Shown: positions 36,465 through 47,905 of the stretch, piece by piece
Layout: the number at the start of each line of letters is the position of its first letter
Position numbering within the stretch: position 1 is the first letter of the stretch
From: Halicephalobus mephisto
Taxonomy: Eukaryota; Nematoda; Chromadorea; Rhabditida; Panagrolaimidae
Assembly (NCBI GenBank): GCA_009193035.1
Contig: SWDT01000010.1
Location: 496,001 to 560,000 of the forward strand
Length of the DNA stretch: 64,000 nucleotides
Reading direction: 5' to 3'
Notes under the pieces: generated by a model
The model's input: the letters and a program-made list of their open reading frames with translations, nothing else
What the model was told of the DNA's origin: nothing
Databases searched by the model: none
Translations under genes and position numbers: made by a program

Positions 36465-37101
36465 TTAGTCATTAGTTCTTACGTAAAATATGTGATTTGT
36501 ACTACTAACTAGTCTTCCCTCTATTTCATCGATTTTAATTTCTGTTCCAAGAATAGAAATCCTATGGCCTACTTGTAGACTTTCTGGAAGTTTGATCTTG
36601 ATATCGACAACGACTGGGATTTTTTCATTTCTGTCTGTAAGGATGATGGATTTAAAATATTTCATCTGTTTTTCACTTTTATCTCTGAACTCTGCGATCT
36701 CAAAGTTTTCGAGTAATACGCCAATTATATTCTTTTTCTTGCTGGTCGGAGGATAAAACTTGATTACAGCTTTCATTCCATTTCTGTGGCATACTGTAAC
36801 TTCAGAAAATGTAGTCAGTATCAAGTCATACATTAATTCATTTCTTGGACTCTTTTTTCGATCCAAGTTGACGTTTTTCAAATTGATGTAATCTTCAGAA
36901 CACTGATATGTTGGATGACATTGATGTTGAGCTTCAAATTCATTAATCTCCGTTTGGTCATAATAGGTGCTTTCATATCGGTAGTTTGAATTCGCGACAT
37001 CATTTTGTTGATTTTGAATTAGTATCTTAAGACCTACAAAATGATATCTAACTCATTCTAAAAGGCCACTTTGAGTAAATACACTTCTCTTGTGAGTTCA
37101 T
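36465..37101 (-). CDS. unknown 195-aa protein, possibly OB-fold-like
   Basis: Two exons (37101-37083, 37033-36465) with a 49-base intron give 195 aa. The first exon is only MNSQEKC, so the start is tentative, although a TTGTCAG acceptor lies upstream. The N-terminal third is polar (Asn, Gln, Tyr). The rest alternates short hydrophobic strands and charged turns (MYDLILTTFSEVTVCHR, MKAVIKFYPP, KIPVVVDIKIKLPESLQVG, HRISILGTEIKIDEIEGR). This looks all-beta and recalls OB folds, where a strand is followed by 'VGxRIxIxG'. No specific family is recognised and no signal peptide or TM segment is seen. It is divergent from the REEP gene. Confidence 0.6.
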
Positions 37102-37648
37102 CTTATCAATCAATCAAAATGCTGACAATAATTAGGAAGAAGTCTTCTTATCATCAAAATCGTTTAATAATAATCACTTTTTGAAACTGTATTCGCTTTC
37201 AAATGTTTATTCGGAGCAAATATGAAGAAAATAACATTCGTATTTACTTGATTTATAAGATTGTTATAAACCTTGTAAATATCCTGAATCAATAGAACAT
37301 TTTTGATATTGACCAAATGCAGATAAAAGACAGAATAATCAACGGAAATAAAATTACAAAGAAAAATTGTAATTCTTAAATTAGTCTAGTTGAAGATGGA
37401 ATTCAGATTATGAAAAATATACAAAACCATATAAGTGGATTTATAAGCCAAAAAATCTAGAACTCGTGAAGACTAATACAATCTTATTTAATGAAGGTTG
37501 GTACTTAAATATTTTATTCAATCATTACAATGTTCAGAAGCTTCAAAGATGATCAATGAGAAGGTGCGTGAATTTTCAGAAATTTGCATCGTTCGTCTAT
37601 CCTTTTCTATTCCTTTAATTAAATCATTTTATAGTTTCTGAACTAAGC
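37102..37648. other. intergenic, divergent promoter region
   Basis: Lies between divergent starts at 37101 and 37649. AT-rich with no coding exon. Confidence 0.4.
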
Positions 37649-40448
37649 ATGGCGTCTGCTGAACTTCTGTCTCATATGCGAGAATACATTCATGATGAAG
37701 TGAGTTTTACTTTTTTCCATATATGGATTTTCGGTTTTTTAGAAGCATTTCACTGCTCGCTGGTTGAAGAAAGGAAAAGTTCATCTCGGATTAGACACTG
37801 ATGTGGAGGTTGTTGCTCTATTCCTCGGTGGAGTGCTTGCTCTAGTCCTCTTCTGTGGAGATCAAGTTCAATTTCTTGCTAACTTTATTTGTATCCTTGT
37901 CCCTGCAATGGTCACTTATGTGTACCCCAAAGAAAGACCTCCGATTAACTTGTTGCTTGTTTATTGGACCACATATTCAACTGTCAGTTTATTAGATAAT
38001 GTTTTCTGTATTATCTTGCCTGGTTATTACGGGCTTAAACTTTGTGTTATGGCCACTATGTTTCTGAAGCCGGTCAATGGAGCTCAATGGATTTCTACTC
38101 TTTTGAAGGAAAATCAATTTCACCTGGTCTTAGATAGTGAAGCAGAAAGCGATATCGGTGGATTCAGATTCAATGAAGATGAACTAACAGCTTTCAAGAA
38201 AGCTAGAAAGAAGAAATCTCCTCCACCAGAAAAGCCTGAGGATGAACGAGTAAACTCTCAGATCAGTCTCAGACGTCATTTGTCTCAACTCAATCCAAAG
38301 ATAAACGTGATGTTTATGTATGATTTTTATATCAATTTCTAATTTTTAGAATCAAAGAAGATGAAACAAAAGAAATCACAGGAAGTAGATACCCTAATTT
38401 CCGGAGTATAAGCCCGGGCAGTGTATAAGCCCGTCTGGTCTCGAAAGGAAAATTTTTTGGGGCTTTATATATGAACTTAAAAGATCTGATGTTGGGTTTA
38501 GCAATCATTTTTGATTGCCAATTTATTGTTTATTGTGTTTTTTTGACAAAGTAAGTATGTTTATCAATGGTGTCGTGCTTTGCATGTGATTTTTAGAAGT
38601 TCAAGGTGTCTGATGAAGAGAAGATCTTTTACAGCAGAATATAAGCTCAAAGTTGTGAGTTTTGCTGATGAGTATGGTACTCTTGCAGCTGCTGCTGAAT
38701 TTGGAGTAGATGATCGTTCAATTAGAAGATGGAAGGTCAATAGGGATGTTTTGAAAGCAGCAAATAGGTCAAGACGAGCCTTCAGGGGGCACAAACCAAG
38801 ATGGGAAGAACTAGAAAGTGAATTAAGAGAGTGGGTGTCAGTGAACGAGTAGCGAAGAACCAGGTGTCCACAATACGTATTCGTTTACATGCAAAAGCGA
38901 TTGCTGAACGTCTAAAGATTGAAGATTTTGCTGGAGGAGCTCACTGGTGTCACAGCTTCATGCGGAGATGGAACTTGGCTGTTCGAAGAACCACGTCTGT
39001 TGGGCAAAAGCTTCCAGAGGATTTCAGGAAAAAGTTGCGAGGTTCAGACAATTTGTATACATTGAGAGTAGAGAAATCAGTCTCGCAAACCTCGGGAACA
39101 TGGATGAAGTTCCAGTTTCGTTTGATCTCCCAAGGAGTTTCACAGTCGACGAGAAAGGTAAGGAAGACATTGGCGTTATGACAACTGGTTCTGAGAAATG
39201 TAACTTCACTGTGGTTTTGGCAGTTACTGCAAATGGAAATAAGTGTCCACGCTAGTCATTTTTAAACGTAAAACTGTGCCCAAGGAGAAGTTCCCTGTCG
39301 GTATCATCGTCAAGGCTAATGAAAACGGATGGATGAACGAGTCAATGATGGAGTATTGGGTCAAAAAATGTTGGATAGAAAGACAAATCCATCGCCTGAT
39401 CCCCAGAAGTCTCTTTTGATACTCGATTCTGCAGATCTCATCTGACTGTAACAGCCAAATCCTCCATCCAAGAACACTCTAAAATTGCAGTAATTCCTGG
39501 AGGATTGACGAAGTTGTTGCAGCCTTTGGACATTTCGGTAAATAAGGTGTTTAAAAATCAGTTGAGAAGTCATTGGGAGAATTGGATGTCGAATGCCGAC
39601 GATCACAAGTACACCAAGAGCGGAAGAATGAAGCGAGCTTCCTATTCAGAAGTTTGTAGGTGGATTATAGAGAGTTTCGAAGCCGTGTCCGTGGATTCTA
39701 TCAAGAACGGATTCAGAAGAGCATTAGAAGAAAACATAGAAACTTTATACGAAGACCTTTCAGCGCTCGAGCTGGACGATTAAAATTGTTATGTTTTTGT
39801 TGGTTTTGATAATAAAATGAATTTCAAAAAATTACTGACGAACAAAATTGAAAGATAAGAGCTTGGAAACATGGTGGCTTGGCCATTTGCGCGGAACCAT
39901 AAATTGCGCGCCATTTTCCCGTGTATAAGTCCGTTTCGCGTATAAGCCCGGGCTTATGCTCCGGAAATTAGGGTACTTCTTCTTCCATACCTCTTCTAAC
40001 TGCTACAAGTTCAGTTTCTTCATTAGCTTTGATCCCTGTTACAGAACAGTTGAAGCAACAAAACTCTACTCCTACTGTGAAGTCTCCAAAAGAGTCATTC
40101 GCTATTATGAAGACAGCGATATCCCCGCAGAGTTCTGATAATGTTCTCGAATCAGATCAATGTAAACCACTAACTTCATTCAAAGCTATATTAGACTCAT
40201 CTCATGTTCTCCATACTAACGTAAAGATTCAGCCCAAAAGCAATAACTATTATTTCCAATCAAGCGCTTCGAAGGAGATTGATGAATTCAACAAGAATGA
40301 AGCACTTTCTTCAGAACCTTTATCCACTATTCGTCCATCTGCTGTAGCAAACGAGTACGAAGATTCCTCTCGTCGAGTTACTTCTATTCCTACGAGACTT
40401 CCATTTGAAGGTGGAGGAGCATATCAGAATCCAAGCTTGCAAAAATAG
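37649..40448 (+). CDS. REEP/TB2-DP1-HVA22 family protein, interrupted by a DNA transposon
   Basis: Exons 37649-37699 and 37743-38306 encode the family core: paired hydrophobic hairpins (VVALFLGGVLALVLFCG, FICILVPAMVTYVYP), YWTTYSTVSLLDNVF and LPGYYGLKLCVMATMFLKP, then a charged tail. REEPs shape ER tubules. A third coding stretch follows a 43-base intron. In the frame open from 38358 it runs to 38391, where a pogo-like element (38392-39973) is inserted at a TA. On the far side the same frame resumes at 39976 and stays open to a stop at 40448, about 157 more Ser/Thr-rich codons. The TTTTTAG acceptor at 38349 gives an early stop in phase 0, so the true acceptor may be AAAG at 38357, or an isoform ends at 38364. 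Reading into the element stops within its terminal repeat. Confidence 0.72.
38392..39973 (+). mobile_element. pogo/Tigger-like DNA transposon with decayed transposase
   Basis: 1582 bp flanked by TA on both sides. Terminal inverted repeats begin CCCTAATTTCCGGAG and match over 28 bp with one mismatch (T/C at position 16). Subterminal copies of GTATAAGCCCG occur near both ends. The interior encodes a Tigger/pogo transposase: a psq/CENP-B-type helix-turn-helix (MKRRSFTAEYKLKVVSFADE...RSIRRWK), a CENP-B DNA-binding half, and a DDE domain (GNMDEVPVSFD, LLILDSADL, KLLQPLDISVNK). Confidence 0.9.
38613..39783 (+). pseudogene. pogo/Tigger transposase pseudogene
   Basis: The coding region is broken by about five single-base frame changes: near 38840 (after ELREWV), near 39025 (between PEDF and EKVARF), near 39255 (after GNKCP), near 39375, and near 39435 (after LLILDS). 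The last part from 39490 (SKIAVIPGGLTKLLQPLD) to the stop at 39783 is open. With these breaks the copy cannot make a transposase, although its ends are well preserved. Confidence 0.85.
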
Positions 40449-41062
40449 AGTTACAACATTATCAGCACAAAGATGAATGTAGAAAAATGTTAAAGATCAA
40501 TTATGTTTAACTTTGATTGAACGTCAATTACTTTTCTTATTTTGAACGAAACGGATGAACTAAAGGTAAATAAAGACAAAGAAAGCTTTGCGAGGTAGAA
40601 ATTGTTAAATAATGTAGGAGGATATTCAGAATTGAAACAAGGCAATCTTCAATAGTGTATCGAGGCTTCTAATAATAGTTAAGTCCAACATATTCAGTAG
40701 CATCAGTGTTATTTATACTTAATGTAAAAGTTTATCGGATACATTTACATTATTCGCTTGTCTCAATGACACTAATGATCCATGATATGTTACAGATATG
40801 TTGAAAGCGATCTACAAAGTCAACCATCTCTTTTTTGACAGTGATAGATACTATTTGAACGTGAGCATTTTTGTTTCTGACAATCAGTTAAGCGTAACTA
40901 AAATTAGAATCTCTTTGAACTCTAGTTGTCCTTTAGTTCAATGAATAATTCAGTCAACAAATAAAGAGTATCTATCGGGACAAATACTCGAAAGGTACAG
41001 CAAGATATGAAAATCTCACAAAGAAACAACTAGTAAATATTGAATCTACTCAAGAATCAGTT
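40449..41062. other. 3' flank of REEP gene and intergenic
   Basis: AT-rich. An AATAAA near 40568 could end REEP transcripts. No gene is seen. Confidence 0.4.
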
Positions 41063-41326
41063 TTATTTTCTTCTTCTAGCGTACGTCTTCTGATAAGTTT
41101 TGGACTTTTGATATACATGTCTTCTTGGAGGCGGTTGAGGAGTCTGGATGGCCGCAGACGAAGATGTTGAAGCTGTTGCTTCCGGAGTCGTGTTAGTGGA
41201 GGTCATCGTAGACTTCTTTCCAAAGTAGTCGTTGTCATCGATGTCAATCTCAAGTTCTGCGGAACGGTTCTTGCTGGAAGAGGGATTTACAGTTTCCACA
41301 GGGATATACGCGCTTTTGTCGACCAT
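41063..41326 (-). CDS. small unknown Ser/Thr/Pro-rich protein
   Basis: A single-exon ORF of 87 aa starting MVDKSAYIPVE, about 40 bases behind a TTCATTCAG acceptor, consistent with trans-splicing. It has an acidic patch (ELEIDIDDNDYFG), a Ser/Thr/Ala-rich middle, PQPPPRRHV, and a basic end (TYARRRK). An AATAAA overlaps the stop codon, implying a very short 3' UTR. Codon use is more GC-rich than the flanks. I do not recognise it. It has no signal peptide or TM and is likely disordered. It could also be the last exon of a longer gene. Confidence 0.5.
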   Translation of the reverse strand: MVDKSAYIPVETVNPSSSKNRSAELEIDIDDNDYFGKKSTMTSTNTTPEATASTSSSAAIQTPQPPPRRHVYQKSKTYQKTYARRRK

Positions 41327-42304
41327 ACTTCCAGAAAATAGATGATCTTCAATTGAAGATACAAATCTGAATGAATTCCGTTGAATAAATAGAACAATTT
41401 TAAAAGAAATAAACATTATCTAATCTGGGAATGAAGATAGATGTGAATTTGAATAAATTCTTAAATAAGCTAGTTTATTCTTCTGAAAAAATTTGTGAAA
41501 TCTTATCAAAACTAACTCGACTTTTATGCTAGATCTAACTTTGAAATTTCATGAATTTTATTTTCTATTTGATGATTACAAATGATATAAATTACGAAAG
41601 CAATGTTCGGGGAAACTTTGTTACAGTATTTCATAAATCCATAGAAAATCATTTGTAATGATGTTTATATAATGATGATAACATCCACTTCTTCCAGAAA
41701 ATTGACAATGGATTTTTGAAGTCACTATGATTATGGAAATTAGAAGTGAAAAACCTGTGATGTTCTTCATGACAGAATCCTTAAAAAACAAGTTCAAGAC
41801 AAACAAACTCACAAACAATTTTTATTTTTACTTTTAAATTTAGAAATTCTTTTTTTCCTAGTCATTATTTATTTACTCTATGTGTACTATGAATTTTACT
41901 TTCCCCTTTATTTATCATCGGAAATTCAAAAATTAATTCATCTATCAACCTGACCTCGAAATCAGTGATTCTTTCGTAGAAAAGACCTGACATATGCTTT
42001 AAAACACAATTTTCCATCGATTTGATCAAGTACTACTGAGAAATTAAAAGAAAAAAATCTTTCTTATCACGGCTGAAATACAAAAACCGGATTCTTGAAA
42101 TCTGAGAATTTCGTTGAATAATAATTTAAATTTCTTACAAAATTTAAGAAGACAAAGTTGAAAACGAATACAATACCATCTGTATTTCCGAAATAATTTG
42201 TCATTTTGAACGTATTAATGATCATGAACACTTTTATTGACAATTTTTCACAAATTACTGTAACTATTAATCTTTCGAAATTGACTTTTGAAGTTTTGAT
42301 CTAT
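41327..42304. other. 3' flank of HIBADH and intergenic
   Basis: An AATAAA on the minus strand at 42238-42233, about 67 bases after the HIBADH stop, is the likely poly(A) signal. The rest is AT-rich with no supportable gene. Confidence 0.5.
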
Positions 42305-43773
42305 TTAGTTTCCTTTTAAAAATTTATAAACTACTCCAAAATCTAAATGTTTAAAATCTTTATTATTAGCTAATGTTTTGTAAATCTCCCCGGCTATGCT
42401 TCCCAGCATCAGTGGAACATCAATCTTCCTCCCCAGGCTTTTGGCTAACTCCAAATCCTTCGCCATTAATCCGCAAGCAAATCCGTCTTTATATCCCCTA
42501 GATGAAGGGATTCCTTCAATCAATCCATCGACAGGACAATAGGTGTCTGTAGTCCAGGATTTTGTTTCTTTTGTTTTTAAAACTTTGAATAAGGTATCTT
42601 TATGGATTCCGAGTTTTTCTCCTAATATGAAGGCTTCTGAAGTCCCGATCATGGAGATCCCTGCTAACAAGTTGTTGCAGATTTTGGCCACTTGACCCGA
42701 GCCGACAGGACCACAATGGACAATATTTCTTCCCATGGAGGACAAAATTGGTTTGACTTTGATAAATTCCTCAATGGTTCCGCCGACCATGAAAGTTAAA
42801 GTTCCACTTTGAGCTCCAGTAACTCCTCCAGAAACAGGAGCATCGACAAATTCGACGTTATTGTTATCTTTTTGAGTTAAAAATTGATAAATTTCCTTAG
42901 TAGTAAAAGGATCAATGGTAGAACTGTCGATGCAAAGAATTTTTTCTTGACGAAAATGAGGAAGAATTCTTTTGTAACAATTAAAAACGTCTTTGCTGTT
43001 GGGAAGCATGGTGATGATGGTGGAGGATTCAGAAGCTACTTCATAGATCGAATTCGCAGAAATTGCTTCAACTAGAAAATTTTTTTTTGAAAAAATTGAA
43101 AAAGGACATATTGACTACATTTGATCATAGATCAACTGAAATGCGCAAATTGATCTTGAATTTGGCGAAAAGATGCGAATTTTCGGAAGTTTTCTGCTTT
43201 GTATCAAATTCCATATTTAAAAAATCCTAATGTAAAAATAGAAATAATTGTTGCGAAACTGTCTTAATACGAATTTTCAGAAAGTTTTAGAAAATTTAGA
43301 ATCTTTGTTTTTAAATATTTTCAGAAAATTCAAAAAAGCAAAAATATTCCTAAAACATTTTGAAAGATTTTTGGAGCTTATATGAGATTTTCCAACAGTT
43401 CAGAAACTTGCACAGGATTCCAGAAAAGTCTACAAGATTCTAGAAAGTCCTAAATTTTCACAGAATTCTAAAATATTCCAGAATTTCTAGAAATTTCCAC
43501 TGAATTTTAGTATAAAAATTCTCAATCGATCTTGATTTTAATTTTTTTAAATTTCTATTTACTTCATGGTGGTAATATTTTTATGGAAGATTTTAAAAAA
43601 GTTATAACAAGTAACGAACCTCCTGATTGTCTTGAAGAAGGATCTTTTTTAACCACAGCTTCAATTCTCTCCGGTTCCAGATCGTAGAGGATCAACTTCC
43701 TTCCGGTCTTGATCAAATTCCTCGCCATTCTGGATCCCATAGCTCCTAATCCAATAAATCCTACCGTACCCAT
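42305..43773 (-). CDS. 3-hydroxyisobutyrate dehydrogenase
   Basis: Two exons (43773-43620, 43071-42305) give 306 aa. The NAD-binding site is [20 protein letters not shown]. Substrate-binding and catalytic motifs are intact: [44 protein letters not shown] with the catalytic Lys, and the C-terminal [13 protein letters not shown]. The enzyme oxidises 3-hydroxyisobutyrate in mitochondrial valine breakdown. The Rossmann motif starts at residue 2, so no mitochondrial leader is encoded from this ATG. A TGA lies in frame just one codon upstream, preceded by another open exon (separate entry). The leader may come from an unseen alternative exon, or the enzyme may be cytosolic here. Confidence 0.93.
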
Positions 43774-43776
43774 TTT

Positions 43777-44010
43777 TCATCCACCGCAAATAATCAAACA
43801 GGAGTGGTCTTTGACATCATCTTCGGCAAAAAGATATGCTCTCCAATCATTAGCCTTATCGGGTAATCTTAATTCTAATCTGTGGTCTAATTCCGATTTA
43901 CGGCCTCCACTCTCTAGATAATTTCATAACTTTCAGTATTCTTCTAAACCACCGGAAATGACATTTGCTTTCGAATTTTCATCATTCTGTTCCAGAAATT
44001 CCCAAAGCAT
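43777..44010 (-). CDS. small unknown ORF directly upstream of HIBADH
   Basis: Two candidate exons (44010-43953, 43913-43777) with a 39-base intron encode 64 aa from MLWEFLEQNDENSKANVIS to KDHSCLIICGG. The second exon (RLELRLPDKANDWRAYLFAE) has clear protein-like codon use. Its TGA is separated from the HIBADH ATG by only one AAA codon and is in the same frame. The ORF remains open a little upstream of the chosen ATG, so the 5' end is uncertain. It could be an upstream cistron, an uORF, or the N-terminal part of a HIBADH form made by readthrough. No family recognised. Confidence 0.45.
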
Positions 44011-44610
44011 GGAAAACAATGAATCAAGCCGGAATGAATCTATTTTAGGAGATGAATGAAATATTTATTGACTTATTCATCGACGGAAAACGTAAACGAC
44101 GATTAAATTTGTAATCCGCGGTTGATTTCTGGATCTGCATTAGTCATCACCAAAATCGTGACTTAAAGTCTATTTTGTTCCTCATTGTTTATTTTTCCAA
44201 AATTGACACGAAAAATGACGTTTGTGTCCAAGTTACCAAAAAAGATTACTTGTCGACTAGATGACGAAAGAAACAGAAAAAGTATAGTAATAATTTTCGA
44301 GTTTGTGACGACTTGGGTTAAGTGTTCAGTTAGACAACTTTCTGTTTGATTTTTGAATAGAAAATCGGAAATGAATCAGAAATCTAAAAAATAGGTCCAT
44401 ATTGTTGTTCGAAATCAAATTGAACAATTATGAGGGACAATGGAGAAAAATCAAGTTGTATTGTTGATTTCCGAATGTGTAAAAAACGTGTTACAAAATT
44501 TGACGAATAAAATATGATCAAAAAGGCACAGGACTGGCTTGTGGATAGCCTCAAGAACAAAATCAAAAAGACCAAGGTGGTTTCAAAAAGAAAAATCAAA
44601 GTCAATTCCA

Positions 44611-44805
44611 ACGTTAAATTTTAAAAAATTATTTTGTCAAAAAAAATATTAATTTAATTTTATAAAAAATTATTTTGTCAAAAAAAAATATCAATTTAAA
44701 TTTTAAAAAATTATTTTGTCAAAAAAAAATATCAATTTAATTTTATAAAAAATTATTTTGTCAAAAAAAAATATCAATTTAAATTTTAAAAAATTATTTA
44801 AATAA
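44611..44805. repeat. tandem repeat, 41-42-bp unit, about 4.5 copies
   Basis: Units contain AAAAAATTATTTTGTC plus a poly-A run and AATATCAATTTAA. Copies alternate between AAATTTTAAAAAATT and AATTTTATAAAAAATT at their start, giving a two-unit higher-order period. Confidence 0.85.
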
Positions 44806-46817
44806 TTTTTGTTTTTCAAGGAACATTTTTCATTGTGTTTGTTAATGAAAATATTTTATAAAAATTTGTTTTAAATTGAAAATTGTAAATAATTTTCGCT
44901 TCCTCGACCCCGCGATGGCTATTGTTTTTTCGAACTTTTATCAAGTACACTTATTCTCTAAATCGAATAAAAACTGCAATATTGTAGGTGAGCTGTTTAC
45001 TCTTTCTCCTAAATCAAGAATTTTTGCAGAGAATTGACGTATGATTACACGTGAAACTTGAATCGAATTCACCAAACTTGAAAAAAATCCAGTTCGTTTT
45101 TAGTCAATGACGCAGTTTTTCGGACGATGTCCATTGTCAAAAATCCTTAAAAATAGTCTTAATCCGATGAACGTGAAAAAAGATTTCTACTTTGAGCATT
45201 TTTAAATTTATCTTTTTGAAGATTTGCTTATTCCAAGTCTGAAATCCGATGATGATCGTTGATGTAAATCTCAACAGAAAAGAATTTTTTGACGTCAAAT
45301 AATCATATTTACTTTCTTAATTTTATAGAATTTTTAAATGTCTGTTTGCAAACAATGGTTAATATTCTGATTTCCTGTTGACCTTTGAAACCGCGTGCTG
45401 ACTCAATGTTTGAATTTTGAAATTTCCGAAGTGCAATGTTCAACCATATTTAAAAAAGTCGATGCTCGTCAAAAATTCCGCCTCTGAGGAAGGAGATAGA
45501 ATCTTCTGATTTCCGTGGGGATAATTGATTATTTACTTACATAGTTCTAATTGTTCATAAATCAGTTTTGTCAAGACATAAGGAAGTAGAATGTAGCCTA
45601 ATAGTGTAAGTTGAAGAAATACGGTTTTTCAGTAATTTCCTAAAAAGTTAAAAATTATTGTTCAATAATTTTAAAATTATTCGAAATTAATTAGACGTTA
45701 ATCTTTGTCGATTTCGTTGTGGATGGTTCATTAGGGAAATTAAAACTATATTTTTCAAACAATAAACATATTAATTCTTTGAATTTAGTTTTTTTAAAAT
45801 TACAAATTACTTCATCGAATATTTTTGAACTTCAAAGATTCATATAATAAAAATTATATCTTAGTTAAACCATATTTATCTTTTATTACCCACCCATAAA
45901 ATCGCTTTTTCTCCTTGATCACACCCTCAAGAATTCGAAGAATTCCCACCTCTTTATTGTACATCTTAATAACCGCCCCCACAGGATTCTTAGCTTCTGA
46001 TCACCCACCTTATTTGACGTCCATGTTAGATTTCTTCCGACCTCGAGATTGCTTCCTTCGTTGTCGGCAAACAAATTTCCCGGAAAATTTATTCAATTGG
46101 CGTATTATTTTATTTTATGACTTTTAACACGCCTTTCGACGTCAGCTACAGAACTCACGAGATCGACATATAAGGAAGGAACTTTTGTAAGGATTCAGTC
46201 TTTGATTTGCCAAGAACTAGAAAAAATAACTTGTTTTCTGAGGGTTTCCTTGTTTAAAACCTTCGAGTAGTATTATAATCAATCGTAAGATTCTAAAGAA
46301 ATTAGAAAATTGTCCTCATTACTGTATGTGATGAAATAATCTTTGAAAAATTATCCCGTAGAAGTAAAAGTAAAAAAGTTCTAAGATTTTCCAGAATTGA
46401 CTATTTTGAAATCATCTAGAACTATATACAAAATAAATTCCGCTACTTTCGTCTTAAATGAAAAATTTTAAAAATCCGTATTAAAATAAATTTCTGCGAT
46501 TTTACTATATGTTGAATTTTTTACAATAACACGATTTTTAACTTACTAGGAACTTTTTAAAACCATGAAAATTCAAATTTTCACATTTGTGAGTCTCAAA
46601 TAGAAAATTCTAAAAATTTTCGCAGATATAACTGTTTTGTTATTTTTTATAAATGATTTTTAAAATCATATGGTTTTGTAAAAGTGATTCTTTGATGGAA
46701 TTTAATTAGGTGAAATTATTTTCCGAAAATTTTCTGAATTCAAGTACCCTCAATTGTTTTTTCTCCGTTCTTGGTTCCTGGTCTCGGAGTAGGCGGAGTT
46801 GAACAATTCTGTATTCC

Positions 46818-46825
46818 TATAAAAG
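46818..46825 (+). promoter_or_regulatory. TATA box of the gene at 47073
   Basis: CCTATAAAAGG lies about 250 bases before the proposed ATG in an otherwise AT-poor patch (AGGAGGGCGAGTCCCGAG follows). Predicted transcription start is about 46848. Confidence 0.4.
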
Positions 46826-47072
46826 GAGGGCGAGTCCCGAGTAGAGTCTAGATGTGAAAACAATTTCACAATGATGATTCTGAGTGAATGTGTTTTTCTA
46901 GTCCAACGTCATTTAGTTTGAGTCCCGAATGTTTCTTTTTTGATTGTCTTTACGTCAACGTTAACAGTTTTTATCAATGATTCCTCCCCTTTGCTTTTTA
47001 ATTCGTTTTAATCCGGGGATTTTACTCCAGTATGATAGGTGTGAAGCCGACGATAACGGAAATCATCATCAC

Positions 47073-47905
47073 ATGAAAGCAATTCTTATTTATATCGTGG
47101 CGTATTTGTCTCGCGAATTAATTTGGTTTAATGTTAGAGAAATTCTCAATTACCGTAATACTTTTCCAGTTACGCCAAATCCAAAATGATTGGAATGATC
47201 AATATCCCGAATGACTCTCCTGCTGAATTCTACTCAGCTCCACACCATTATCGACATCTCTTTGACGAGAACGATCCTACAAGTTCAGAAAATTCCAAGG
47301 ATTCTGAATTGATCTCTTCTGCAGCTCCAACAACCTCAAAGCCGAATTTCTTAAATCTCTTCAACAGAAGAAAGAACAGACAACAATTCACATATCTCAA
47401 CGATGGCAGAAAAGTCTACAATGGCCAGGTTTTGGATGCCTCCACAGCTTCCAAAATGTGGGAACAACTCATCGTCAGAACCTTTGTCCACAAGATGGAA
47501 GACGAGATTCAGTCCCCGGCTGTTCAATTGGACACCATCCAGGAAGCTTTTCCAAAACTCTCCAAAAATAGTAAGTTTTTTATGAAATTAAACACAATGA
47601 CATTAATCATGTGTTACGAAAATGTTTTTTAACCGAGCAAAGTAAACAAGACCCTAACTTTGTGTTTTTCAGAAAAGTCATTGTCAACGTATTCGTTGGT
47701 GTCAGAGGACCGAATCAAAAGCCAATGTGACAAATGCTGCCCTGCCGCATCGTCCAATCTTCAGTCGTGTTCAGGTCTTTCGAAAAGCTCTTGCAAACTT
47801 GAGAACCATTCCCATTCTACAGTAACTTCAACAAAGAAGACAATGTCTCCAAGTGCAAAGCTGCTCCGCCGAAAGACTACAAGAAGTTCACTAACATCTG
47901 CCTGA
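47073..47905 (+). CDS. unknown protein, possibly secreted, uncertain last exon
   Basis: Three exons (47073-47125, 47170-47570, 47673-47905) join in frame to 228 aa. Exon 1 (MKAILIYIVAYLSRELI) is signal-like. Without it the protein starts at 47186, behind a CTTTTCCAG acceptor. Exon 2 is well supported (PNFLNLFNRRKNRQQF, VYNGQVLDASTASKMWEQL, FVHKMEDEIQSP). Exon 3 in the spliced frame is Ser/Cys/Lys-rich (KSQCDKCCPAASSNLQSCSG) and less convincing. Other frames of the same DNA have better codon bias: VIVNVFVGVRGPNQKP, then VTNAALPHRPIFSRVQVF, then KCKAAPPKDYKKFTNICLKI. Either the splice sites differ from those I chose, or indels have damaged the 3' end. No family recognised. Confidence 0.5.

Larger units (their letters stand above)
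44011..47072. other. long AT-rich intergenic region
   Basis: No gene supported in 3 kb. It contains a 41-42-bp tandem repeat at 44611-44805, dispersed degenerate repeats, and CACGTG at 45048. The right end is the promoter of the gene at 47073, with TATAAAAG at 46818-46825. ORFs at 44384-44611 and 45915-46127 lack coding character. Confidence 0.45.

Noticed and set aside
43709..43921. 70-codon plus-strand ORF over the HIBADH 5' end
   Set aside because: Antisense shadow; the minus strand there encodes the Rossmann motif of HIBADH and the upstream small ORF.
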